From positions 1 through 41,068 of the forward strand of contig NW_003137830.1 of the NCBI RefSeq assembly GCF_000003605.2: DNA of 41,068 bases, given 5' to 3'. Positions 31,490 through 41,068 of this stretch are shown in pieces. The notes under the pieces were generated by a model. It ran no database searches and was not told the origin of the DNA. It was given only the letters and a program-made list of their open reading frames with translations. The DNA is from Saccoglossus kowalevskii. Its lineage: Eukaryota > Hemichordata > Enteropneusta > Harrimaniidae. The position numbers and the translations under genes are program-made. Every line of letters starts with the position of its first letter. Positions within the stretch are counted from its first letter, which is position 1.

Positions 31490-34400
31490 TACTTTACAAT
31501 TCAAAATGGCCACCAAAGTAAGGTTTCATGCTATGAAGGAATCACTATTACTTTTATTATATTACTTTTTAAATTTGAGTTTTCACTGATTTGCCTTGTC
31601 TACCCTCAAGACAGAGGGTAGTGAGATTAAAGAATTACATTTTGTTTAAAATTCTATTTAGATAGATTTAAAATTAGCTTTTCAGGTTCAAATAATACAG
31701 AAACTGTTTGTGACATTTTGCAAAAGAACACTATAATTAAAGATTTGATTGGTAGTTTGAAAAAAATGTTTTGTTTAACTAGATGTTAAAGAAAAAAAAA
31801 AAAAAATCAATTTTTTTATTTGGGGGGGGGGGTAATCAATTTTGTCTAAAGCACCACAAGCGATCAGGGAACAAAATAAAATGAAATGTAACGTATTTAA
31901 CTCACTTAGTTGTGAGTTGTTTTTGAGATTAAATAACTCATATTCTTGATGATTTATATCCACTTCTGTAACCCTGGAACTACTTGATTATATATATATA
32001 TAGAATAATATGTATTTTCTAAATCTGAATATACAGAGTAAGGCACTTTTGTAAGAATCTAAGGTTACAGGTAGAGTGGAAAAAAGTGAAATTTGTTTTG
32101 TCAAAACATTTCAATATGTTTCTGGAAACAGTAAGAGTTCACAAGGCTTGATTTCCGACTACAGCCTCCCCAAATGTCAACATTTGACCCAGTTTTGGAA
32201 CAAAATGGTGACTATTTTAATGCATAACACTAACAGAGAAACAATTAAAATTCTTGTTCCAGATTCGAGACCTAATTGATACAGTATCAAAGAGATTTAT
32301 ATATTGCGGTATGAAATATACATCTCACAAATGATCACATGTCTAGAAATACTTATAATGATGAGTGTGTCAAAAAAATAAATTTGTCTCAGGTTCCTTT
32401 TCTGAATAGAATATATTCGCAGCAGCGGAGCTACGTCACAGAATGTTCTATGTTGCTAAGATATTTCTATGGGCTCTGTGCAAGCTGGTGTGGAACGCCG
32501 GTTGGAGAGCAGGTGAAAACAGCTAAAGTCAAGAAATCAGCACAATCTCAACTATGAGACAGTACCAAACAACCACATTTTTATATGTTGCACAAGTAGG
32601 AGTAATCTTGTTACAATGTTCGGGAGAGTTTCAACAACTAGCCCAAAATACGGTTTTTTGAAAGTTTTTGAACATTGTTTTCATAGGCTGTGGTTTCCAG
32701 GTGGTGAAAATGCCTGGAGGTTCGCTCCCGAGAATACCCAGCAACCTGACTCATAGCTACTGAGGCGATCAGAACAATCATGAAAAACACAGATTGAGAT
32801 GTTCATTGCATATCACCATATATGTACATGCATACCAAAGTTGCATGCCCCTGTCTACCTTTGATTCCTTATAATTACAAATATGATTTGGTGAAATGAT
32901 ACACTACCTGCAAACATCTTAAATATGAAATATAGCATTACTTTTTATAGTAATTTTAGAAAATGAGATAAATCACATGAAGTGTTACATAATGCATCAA
33001 AATAAAGATTAATTTGGTGATAATTAGTCTGCAAAAAAATATCAACATTATCATTGTGAAACATAATGCACTACTTTTCAATTTGCTCATCTGATACGAT
33101 AGAAAGTACAAACCTGTGTATGTTTTAAAATTGTTATAACCTCAACATTTATAAATTTAGAGCAGTAGTAAGCTCACACAGTGACATCACAGTAAACAAA
33201 GAAATAGAATATGTCATATTCTGTGAGCATTTTGTGGCACGAAGTGTGACACCACCCTAGCTAAACCAATATGGATGTAATGGATATCAAATCTGTACAC
33301 TACACAAAATTTGCAACAACAAAAAATCAAACCAGATGAGCTCAAATGCCACAACAAATGAATTTCTTTGCTACGATAATATTCGTTAAAGCCTTCTACT
33401 AAGAATTGTTTCTTACTTGCTATACAAATATAAAGGTGACGATCAACCTCCCATATAAATTAAAATTTCAATTTTGTTGGGAGTTAAATGTGGCAGCAAA
33501 TACATTACACAAAATCCCTCCCAATGCCATCCCCACACATTCTGGATGTTATCACACTCCCTCTATGATAAAAGGATTGTGATGTTATCAGCTGAATAGA
33601 TGGCAAAAATAAGTTGCATTCCCACTATGTAAATCTGTAAGGTATCATCCCCTGATTAATATAGACACCAAAAAAATGTTGGGAATTTGGATGGGCATAA
33701 ACTGCATAAAGTTGCAAACAATAAATACTCTGGTATGTCAGTTACATTATTGGTACGTTTGTCTAAGGGAGAAAAGCTTACCCTTCCCTCTAAATAAAAT
33801 GTGTGAAAAGTATCTACTTTCGCTAAAAACAATATAATTCTTGCATCTTTTTTAGCTTGTCCTGGGAAAGATGTTTCATAAAATCTACAAAGTGAGAATG
33901 CAACTTGCAAACAATAACTAAAAAAGAAGTTTTTATCTGTTTTCTTGAGAACGCGACTTTATAATAACAATATCATTACACCACATGAAAAAACAAAAGC
34001 AGCTTGTCGTTAACAAAAATTATAATTCACTAATACATGTATGGAGTTGTCGCTACACTCTAGCAAATCTACATCATTATTATTCAACATTTGCAACAAA
34101 AAATAACTCAGAATATAAATGTGAGCTGAAGTGAAATATATAAAGACCTGCTTTAAATGTATGTACTTCCACTTTTTGAAATATATTAAAAAAATATCTG
34201 TTTACATTCTAAAAGTAATTATAATCTAGATACTAGAAAACAAGTTTTATGGTTGTGCCAATATATGGTCAGTGATCAGTTCCGAAGTCGGAAATCAATA
34301 CTGTTAATAAAGTGTCCAGGTAAAAGTCACCCTAATAGTACCAATAAATCATCTAGCATTGCAGTTCAGTACTGTTGGCTGCTCTTCAAAAATATACAGA

Positions 34401-35540
34401 AAAAATTTGGACAGGCAAAAGCAGCTAGTATTGAATTATATTGAATTACATTGATGATATATGCCATGTAGAGCAGTTCTGTGCAACAACTCACCAGTGG
34501 CAGTGTGTTACACAATTAATCGTTTCATTTATTTTTCCTTGCGTTTTCATGACATTTAGTGAAATTTTGGGCAACATTTTGCAGAAAATTTGACAAATAA
34601 GTGTACATCAATATTTGCAACCATATCAAACGTACTATCATCACCCACATTTCGTTACAATTCAGATCCATTGGGTCTACCGGTAATGACATACAACTGA
34701 ACACATTTATGATGTAGAAATTATTATATACATAATTTTTACTATTAATAATAACAGTTAATCAACAAATATGATATTTACAATAAAGGAATCACACCAT
34801 TCATTTGTTGCTACTTGTCATACAATAATCTAATAACAATGCAACAGCAGCAAGTAACAAAAAATTATCCGAATCGTTAACATTTTTTCTCTGCTACAAA
34901 AAAGAAGATAATGTAAAATTTTGTAAAAATGATGATGTGTTTTATTGAATTTCACAAATGCCGTACAACAAACTGAAGGAATTTAAAATGCATAGTTTAC
35001 CACATAGCAGCCAGAGAAATTGCGATTTTAAGTTGAAACAACTAGTATAACCAAATTGTGTGTTAATGCTTATATGTACAGATAAAGCACATGATAAATG
35101 CCATGAAATCCAATCAATTATTGGATTCGATAGTCATCACTGGAGAGAATGTTCAGAATTGCAAATACAATGAACACATCTTCATTGCAGTTAGTTACTT
35201 ATTAAGATTTATGTAATAGTTTGTATGTTGGGAGAAAAAAAACTAGCTTGTAAATACGTTTTTTGGGCCAAGCTTTGTCTGGTTTGAAATGTGTGACAAA
35301 GTGTCCACCATCGAATGAAATTAATGATACCATGGAGGTAAAAGACAGATCTGTCTTTACATCCATGATGATACCAAGTGATTATACTGACCTGGTCTAA
35401 ACAATATGAATATTATTTGCATATTAATAATTCAGTGCGTGCAAGAGAACTTATGTAAAGTACAGTGAACCATCACTACTAACAATTTAACAGATTTGAT
35501 AAGTTGTTTGAATGAATGAAATTTTCAAAAAGATACTTCA
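31490..35540. other. Intergenic DNA and probable 3' UTR of the SH3 gene
   Basis: AT-rich with no supported gene. It has an A-run and a G-run at about 31790-31832 and a TA repeat near 31990. A minus-strand AATAAA (plus TTTATT) lies at 34941-34946, about 1 kb after the SH3-gene stop, and may be its polyadenylation signal. Confidence 0.4.
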
Positions 35541-35547
35541 ACTCTCT

Positions 35548-35640
35548 TACGTTGAGATTCCATGTAAACAATGTATTTTACACATAATTGTATAATTGTC
35601 ATGGAAACAACATTGAACACAACGTGGTGTGTACGTGCTT
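35548..35640. repeat. Degenerate relative of palindromic family B
   Basis: CCATGTAAACAATGTATTTT followed by TTGTATAATTGTCATGG and TTGAACACAACG parallels the inner part of 31126-31253. The ends are not recognisable. Confidence 0.55.
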
Positions 35641-35944
35641 CAAAAATAACAATGTCATTTTCACCGTTACAAAATTGATAATTTGTTACTCCAGAAAATA
35701 AAGCATGTTTTTTAATTGGACACCCTATTAGTTAACTGTTAATTCATGAACAATTGTCGCCCGAAAAAAATGTATATGAGTAATAGCCAATTAATAAACA
35801 TGTAAATTAGCATTATTTCTTTAAAGATCCATTATACACTAAAGTGCATATTTGTATTATACTCTCAAATAATCATCTTATATTCTGAATACACTGCATT
35901 ATACCACTTGTATTGCACTTGATATCACTTCTAAGTGTTCAATC

Positions 35945-36064
35945 TCAAGGCAAAGGGATAAGAATCTCAACAAAGGACAACGGGAATTGCCCAACGTTGC
36001 CGTCTATCTCTCCATTGCACCATTCTTCAGTAACATTATTCAGAAGATAAATAATATCACCAGC
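35945..36064 (-). CDS. SH3D19: SH3 gene terminal exon: end of SH3 domain 5 and stop
   Basis: Acceptor atcccctag, 39 codons plus TGA. It encodes AGDIIYLLNNVTEEWCNGEI and GNVGQFPLSFVEILIPLP. The protein stops right after the last SH3 strand. It is separated from the previous exon by a 948-bp intron. Confidence 0.92.
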   Translation of the reverse strand, partial: AGDIIYLLNNVTEEWCNGEIDGNVGQFPLSFVEILIPLP

Positions 36065-39000
36065 CTAGGGGATCAAATGAAAATAACAATTGGGATCAAA
36101 ACATAGTTGAACTATGGTGGCCTTGCCCTTTGTTATATAATATTATTCCCTTTATCATAGCTTGTTTCAATATGAATATGCATTGTCATAATTAATTTTG
36201 AATACAAATAAGTTTTGGGATTGAAACAACAGTGGGAAAGCAGTCTATTGAATGTCCTTGATTGATGTAAATATGTTACAAAAACATTGGTGCCTAATTT
36301 GTTTTATTATTTTAAGGGACATAATTTCCAGCTTTATTCAAAGTAATTCAGATATTTTAGTATAGAACAAATGCCTCATCTCAGAAAAAAAGTGCTGCAT
36401 TTAGACGTGAATAGATTCATAAAACATGCAAGATAAGTGACCTTATCATCAGTGATCCGTCAAGTAGAAACAGTCAAAATATTTTATCAGATTTTGTTAA
36501 TTTTTGCATGATATTTTCATATAGGACATCTGTCATACTAAGGGAAGACTTTACACTGATGAATAAGGTGACCAAGTTTGATAAAGTATGGAATAGAATT
36601 AGTAAAGTTATTATGCACACAATAACAATAATTAACAGCAACGACGACAACGATGAACAAAAATGTGAATGTATTATCAGATTGATTTTAAATAGAAGTA
36701 TGCCCTCTATTCTGAAAATTAAAGGTGAAGTTTATTTTTTCGAGGACACTTATGTACAGGGTACGGCAATTTCCTATTAAAATAAATACATTATTAATTA
36801 GTATTAATTTTCATAAAAAAAAGATTCACCACATTTAAAATACTAAATATATAATTATATTGCAAAATATATTTTACATGTCATAGTACAAGAAGTAACT
36901 CGGAAACCACAGAATCATATTTTGCCAACAATAATCTAGAGTCACATCACCATTTGCTCCCATGAACACAAACCTAACTTGTGTAACAGAATAAACACAT
37001 TGTCACATTTACCTTAAACGTTAGCTCACTATCAGACTGTCCGCTGAAATCATACAACGCCTTAGCTTTGGGTATCAGCTCATCATATGCTCCACCTAAT
37101 TTCTTTTTGCCTCCTGCCTTTGATTCTGAAAAATATTGACCAGACAAAGGCCAGAAAGAACAAATTAAATTCAGTTATTGGTATCATAACAAATCAGAAA
37201 TCTTTTATTTTATTTTAGATTTGATCAAAATAAAACTGTACATTTCTTACCTGGAGGTAACTCTGTAATTACATCTACAAACACTTTTGGAAACATTCCT
37301 TCCTCTCCTTTACATTTGCCTCGGAGCCACTCATCATTGACATTCTCAAGGATCACAATCTTGTCTCCTTCTTTAAAACTTAAATCTGTCGGTGCCGTCA
37401 CATCGTAATCATATTTTGCAATGCAATGGGCATCACTGGCACCCTGTAAGAAATGATGGGGATTGCTGCCAAAAACTTCTCATGTGTGGTAAAACAATAA
37501 AACCATATTATCGCTCTATTTTTTTCAATTAATTAATTAGGCGAGTGTGTTTAATTAAACAACAACGTGAGTATATCTTATACATGCATTGATCAGACAG
37601 AATATTACACAATCAATTTTACAATCAAAGAAATCACTTACAGATGAAGATTTATCTTCAACGGGAAGATTGGGAGGTATCTGATCAACAAATGCTGACG
37701 GAAATCGACCACTGCTACCGAAGATTTTACCAATCAACCAGTCAGCATTTACTTGACTAACAACTTGGATTCTATCACCAGCCTGTAAAGTAGATGATGA
37801 TATAGAAATATTTTGAAATAACATTGTCAACAGTCTTTACTACAATGGTTCACGCTCTGTAGTGATATTTTTTGACACATTAAACTGAGGATTAGGTGTG
37901 TGCACACGTTTTTTTTCTGCGAGAAATACTCAAAAAGGTTCAACAAACACTGGAGAAAATAACACCAGATGAGATCATTATATTCACCTTAAAACTCAAT
38001 TCTGTGTTATCACTGCCCTCAAAATCATACAAAGCAGAGACATAATTATCTGGGAAAAAGAAAAACATGTGTAACGAATCATTATTTAACAAATAGACAC
38101 AACTTAACAACAACCGGCAACACAAAACTTAGCAACAGGATAGTTTGATCCATTTTTACACGTTTTATAAAACAATAAATTTTTCAACATAACATAAGAA
38201 TGATCACAAGAAATCTTGATTTTAGAACAACAAATTGAGGCATATTGATGAAATACAGTAGATAAATAAGAAAATCAATAAACATGGTTGTAATTGTATG
38301 GTAAAGTTGATAGCTAAAAACTAAACTACTACATCTACAATTTTCTGTGCTACCCAATACAAACATTGCAACAGCCATGTTTCTAACATGTACCTCAAGT
38401 CTACCCACAATGCACCATTTTAGTTGTTGGGATAGCATTAAAGTTACAGCGTCCATAATGGCATCTATAACTACAGTCTCTGAATAAGGTAGGCCAACGG
38501 ACTCTCATTCATGCTGGACAACAAGTAAACTCAGATGAAATCAAAAAGCGTTTGCTTTTACGATGAGTCTGCAACTATTTTTTGATCTTATTGTGGTTTC
38601 AGTATTATTTCGAAAATCTTTCCTTTGACAATAATCATTATGTTTTCTTCAAACATTTTGTTTTTGACATCAAAATATCCATCATGGGGTTCGTGTTTGT
38701 GCATATGTAACAGACTGTAATGTAAGTTCAAAAACTTTCAGATCATGATAATTCTAAATTATAACCTTGATTTGTTGGCGTTGGCGGTGTCACTGTGATA
38801 CCAGTTGCCTGGCTCAGTACACCAGCCTTAGATGGTGGCAGGTCTTCTATGATTTCTACAAATTCTATGGGGAATATACCAATTTTTCCATTCACTTCTC
38901 CCTTCAACCATTCCTCATCTACATACGAGATCAACTTTATAATTTCTCCTTCATCAAATTCCAAATCGTTTTCTTCTTCACCTTCGTAATCAAACCTTGC

Positions 39001-39593
39001 TCTACACCGTGGGCCGCTGAGAAATTAAAATAATGACAATTATAGATAAATCTAGGTTTCCAAAGATATAAAATTTTATTTGATTAACAAATCACCATCT
39101 ATAGCTCCATACAATAAATTATATCTGCTATATTTGGCAAGTTTCAGATGCATCTCAGAGAATGAACACGAATAAACAAATATAACTGAATTAATGGCCG
39201 TTTGTCAGCCATATTGAATTGGATCACCAACCAAAAGCAGTATGTAAATGGTACATCTTTCTACCAACATATTTGAAATTTTCCTTCACACACATGTATC
39301 CACACAGGATTTTTAAAAGTGACAAAACTTATAAAAGCATAATATTTTGAAGAAATGTACCTTCCCCAATCAACTTGCGTTTCTTCAACATATTCAGGCA
39401 AATCTTCTACTACTTCTACAAAGTTCTTTGGAAACATTCCTATTTCTCCATTGCACTCGCCTTTATACCAGTCATCCCCTATCCTTTGTAACAGTTTAAT
39501 GACATCGCCATTATTGAAATTCAAGTCATCTGGGTTCACTGAGTCATAGTCGTACACAGCTACAGCTGATGGCCCAGATAATCTAGGTGCACT
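35945..39593 (-). CDS. SH3D19: Tandem SH3-domain adaptor, SH3D19-like, C-terminal 370 residues with five SH3 domains
   Basis: Exons in transcription order: 39593-39361, 39016-38766, 38049-37988, 37782-37642, 37443-37251, 37125-37013, 36064-35945. All have AG/GT borders and a continuous frame to TGA at 35947-35945. Five SH3 domains lie at visible residues 10-63, 82-135, 164-217, 236-289 and 315-367. Each has the ALYDY-type motif (AVYDYDS, ARFDYEG, ALYDFEG, AKYDYDV, ALYDFSG), the ligand-groove Trp (W42, W114, W197, W268, W346) and a Gly-x-FPxxFV end. Five C-terminal SH3 domains ending at the stop, with the linker GPRCRARFDYEG and repeated VEDLP, fit SH3D19 (EVE-1/Kryn), an adaptor that binds Pro-rich ligands such as ADAM cytoplasmic tails. 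The Pro-rich N-terminal half lies beyond the right edge. SH3 assignment is certain; orthology is likely but rests on architecture. Confidence 0.85.
36065..37012 (-). other. Last intron of the SH3 gene
   Basis: A 948-bp intron that splits SH3 domain 5. An open frame at 36508-36780 on the plus strand has no recognised family. Nothing else is supported. Confidence 0.5.
37013..37125 (-). CDS. SH3D19: SH3 gene exon: Lys-rich linker and first part of SH3 domain 5
   Basis: Acceptor atttttcag, donor gtaaat. It completes a split Glu codon. It encodes SKAGGKKKLGGAYDELIP, then AKALYDFSGQSDSELTFK. It ends in phase 0 at the same domain position as the domain 3 split. Confidence 0.94.
37251..37443 (-). 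CDS. SH3D19: SH3 gene exon: SH3 domain 4
   Basis: Acceptor atttcttacag, donor gtaaga. It enters in phase 0 and leaves in phase 1. It encodes CIAKYDYDVTAPTDLSFKEG and NDEWLRGKCKGEEGMFPK, ending ITELPP. Whole domain in one exon. Confidence 0.94.
37642..37782 (-). CDS. SH3D19: SH3 gene exon: second part of SH3 domain 3
   Basis: Acceptor ctttacag, donor gtaagt, 47 codons in phase 0. It encodes AGDRIQVVSQVNADWLIGK and SSGRFPSAFVDQIP, then a short acidic linker. Confidence 0.94.
37988..38049 (-). CDS. SH3D19: SH3 gene exon: first part of SH3 domain 3
   Basis: Acceptor ctttttcccag, donor gtgaat, 62 nt. It completes a split Asp codon and encodes NYVSALYDFEGSDNTELSFK. The domain is cut after SFK by a phase-0 intron. 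Confidence 0.93.
38766..39016 (-). CDS. SH3D19: SH3 gene exon: SH3 domain 2 and Pro/Thr linker
   Basis: Acceptor taatttctcag, donor gttata. It completes a split Ser codon and leaves in phase 1. It encodes GPRCRARFDYEGEEEND and DEEWLKGEVNGKIGIFP, followed by a linker with TVTPPTPTNQ. Confidence 0.94.
39361..39593 (-). CDS. SH3D19: SH3 gene exon: SH3 domain 1
   Basis: Acceptor atttcag, donor gtacat. It enters in phase 0 and leaves in phase 2. It encodes SAPRLSGPSAVAVYDYDS, then GDDWYKGECNGEIGMFPKNF and VEVVEDLPEYVEE. One whole SH3 domain in a single exon. Confidence 0.94.
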
Positions 39594-40202
39594 CTGAAAT
39601 AATAATTCACAATCAATATTTCCTGTCTGTAATGACTTGTTTCTGACCTGTTTTTATAAATGTGTTCTATATTGAACACTCAGTCTCATATTGGTATGAA
39701 TGTTTTTTATTGAAATTTATAAAAGACCAAAGAAAATGCTTTAATGGACTATAGAAGCCATTTGGTGATTCTCATTACCCATGAGTCCCTGTGTTTCCTT
39801 GGCCGATTTATTGCCAAGTACAGGCGATTTTTAATTTAATTTAAGTTTTCAATCATCATTTGTAATGTACAAGACGTTTATAAATATTTCATATGAAAAC
39901 ATTCATATCTATATGAAATGGAGTGTGTGATGACCTGTTTTTAGCAGTGCTGTTATATTGTGTGTATCTCAAGTTCAATGTCTAGTCTTTGTCCCAATTT
40001 TGATTCATATCACTTCTGGGCAAACAAATTATAGTGCCTGGATGGGCAGAATAATGACTGGTCTACCAGAAGCCAAGCTGAGGGGCATGACAAAGTAGTT
40101 TCAGATGCTGGTCTGTTTTGTACATAAACATATGGAAAAAATAAGAGAACATTACAGCGGGCATAAACAAGGTCACTTGCAACTTCCCTCAAAATTCTTT
40201 AT

Positions 40203-41017
40203 CATTTGATTTGATTGATTTATTTCACCAGAAAAATTATGTATACAATGATTGAGATATATAAAGAAGAAAATTATATAAGGTATTTTGTACACAATTT
40301 GAATAATTCTGGTGTGGACCATGAAAATAGTTCAGCAGAACTAGTCTAGTTCATGGCCCTATCACTTAAAATAAATAACTAGTATAAAAAGAAAGTAGTA
40401 TGGTAACATAAATGAGTAAGTACCTAATCAGAAAAATACACGAGTAAATTAAATATCTAAGTTAAAACAAAATAAAAGTAAATAGTATGCATCAATTGGA
40501 CGACTCAGGATGCTCACTGTGATATAAGCATTTTTTTCAGTGCTGTTTTAAATTGGTTTCTATTGCGTAAACCTTTTATCTGGACAGTACCGGTAAGGGA
40601 ATTCCAATATTTGACCGCTGAATATGTGAAGTTATGTTGGGAAACTGATAAATTCATTTTCGGGACTGACAAGTTTCCATTGGAAATGGCTGTTGTTGGG
40701 TAAAGATGGGAATGCTGATTAATATAATAACTGATATCATGGGCAAAGCGATTATTCTTAAGGTCAAATATGAACAAACAAGTGTGAAGTTTGCAGAGTT
40801 TGTTAATGTCAAGGATGTCAAGCTGTTGAAAGAGAGGTGCAGAGTGCGTATATAAATCAGAGAAGGTAATAAGTCGTACAAGCTTTTTTTGTAAATGTAG
40901 AATTGGTTCAAGTAAAGTGGGGTAAGTATGTCCCCATATTTCAATACAATATGTTAGGTGCGGGAGAATTAAACTATTGTATAACAAGTCATTGTCAATG
41001 ACACATCCCCGTTCCAT
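40203..41017 (-). mobile_element. 5'-truncated LINE 3' end (CR1/L2/Rex-like)
   Basis: A non-LTR retrotransposon fragment, inserted in the same orientation as the host SH3 gene. It includes the C-terminal part of the pol protein (40514-41017), a non-coding 3' part of about 300 bp, and a tail at 40203-40227 made of AAATCA-like units instead of poly(A). Such tails are typical of CR1/L2-type elements. Confidence 0.75.
40514..41017 (-). pseudogene. Reverse transcriptase C-terminal fragment of the LINE
   Basis: An open frame of 167 codons with the typical post-catalytic segment LILPHLTYCIEIWGHTYPTL, LQKKLVRLIT, and the later SAVKYWNSL. It lacks the catalytic YADD region, which would be upstream. 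It is the 3' end of an ORF2-type protein and cannot act alone. Confidence 0.8.
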
Positions 41018-41068
41018 TCATATTTGAGTGACATATACATTCAAAGCAGATCATGACCGAAATGCACC

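Larger units (their letters stand above)
38050..40202 (-). other. Introns of the SH3 gene (38050-38765, 39017-39360, 39594-40202)
   Basis: Outside the exons listed separately, these intron stretches are AT-rich. I see no further SH3 exon or RNA gene in them. Confidence 0.45.

Noticed and set aside
32339-32557. 72-codon open frame with several cysteines
   Set aside because: No recognisable domain and no splice partners.
32680-32750. GGTTCGCTCCC, similar to a tRNA B box, as a possible tRNA or tRNA-derived SINE
   Set aside because: No convincing A box, acceptor stem or cloverleaf could be drawn.
36508-36780. 90-codon plus-strand open frame
   Set aside because: It is antisense within an intron of the SH3 gene and shows no known family.

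Overview
This is eukaryotic, metazoan nuclear DNA. It is AT-rich, every coding exon sits between GT/AG splice sites, introns run from about 0.1 to 2.2 kb, and many small inverted-repeat transposons are present. The protein families (a KIF4 chromokinesin with its Cys-rich tail, and a five-SH3 adaptor like vertebrate SH3D19) and the repeat style (terminal-inverted-repeat elements carrying minisatellites, TTAA-flanked palindromic elements, a CR1/L2-like LINE tail) suggest a marine invertebrate, perhaps a non-vertebrate deuterostome. The species cannot be fixed from the sequence alone. Nothing prokaryotic is present.

Three protein-coding genes can be assembled exon by exon, with reading phase preserved across every junction. 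(1) Plus strand, 1320-20996: the C-terminal 952 residues of a KIF4-type chromokinesin in 22 exons. It starts at the last motor-domain block and runs through the coiled coil and the Cys-rich domain to the natural stop. Most motor exons lie upstream of the window. The 3' UTR probably ends near the AATAAA at 22141. (2) Minus strand, 29531-24008: a complete small gene of six exons and 216 residues with one RNA recognition motif, which I could not assign to a named family. It is convergent (tail to tail) with KIF4. (3) Minus strand, 39593-35945: the last seven exons of a tandem SH3 protein. They encode five complete SH3 domains and the stop codon, best matching SH3D19. Its 5' exons lie beyond the right edge.

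Most of the rest is intron or intergenic DNA. It holds a roughly 2 kb TIR element with a smaller element nested inside (2894-4880), an inverted pair of palindromic elements (1855-2190 and 22990-23325), a decayed Tc1/IS630-like transposon with about 79 bp TIRs and a transposase remnant (12190-13119), and two families of TTAA-flanked palindromic elements (14550-15020 and 30284-31253). It also holds a CG-rich element ending 14 bp before a KIF4 exon (17856-18200), two TIR elements filled with tandem minisatellite units (18529-19782 and 27742-28393), several other short TIR elements, and a 5'-truncated LINE 3' end in an intron of the SH3 gene (40203-41017).

The three genes do not form a known pathway. 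KIF4 acts on chromosomes and the spindle midzone, SH3D19-type proteins act in membrane trafficking and shedding, and the RRM protein is expected to bind RNA. The most interesting points are the unassigned RRM gene, the duplicated intron pattern in the SH3 array, the two minisatellite-bearing elements of the same design inside two different genes, and transposon ends lying 14-32 bp upstream of two successive KIF4 exons.
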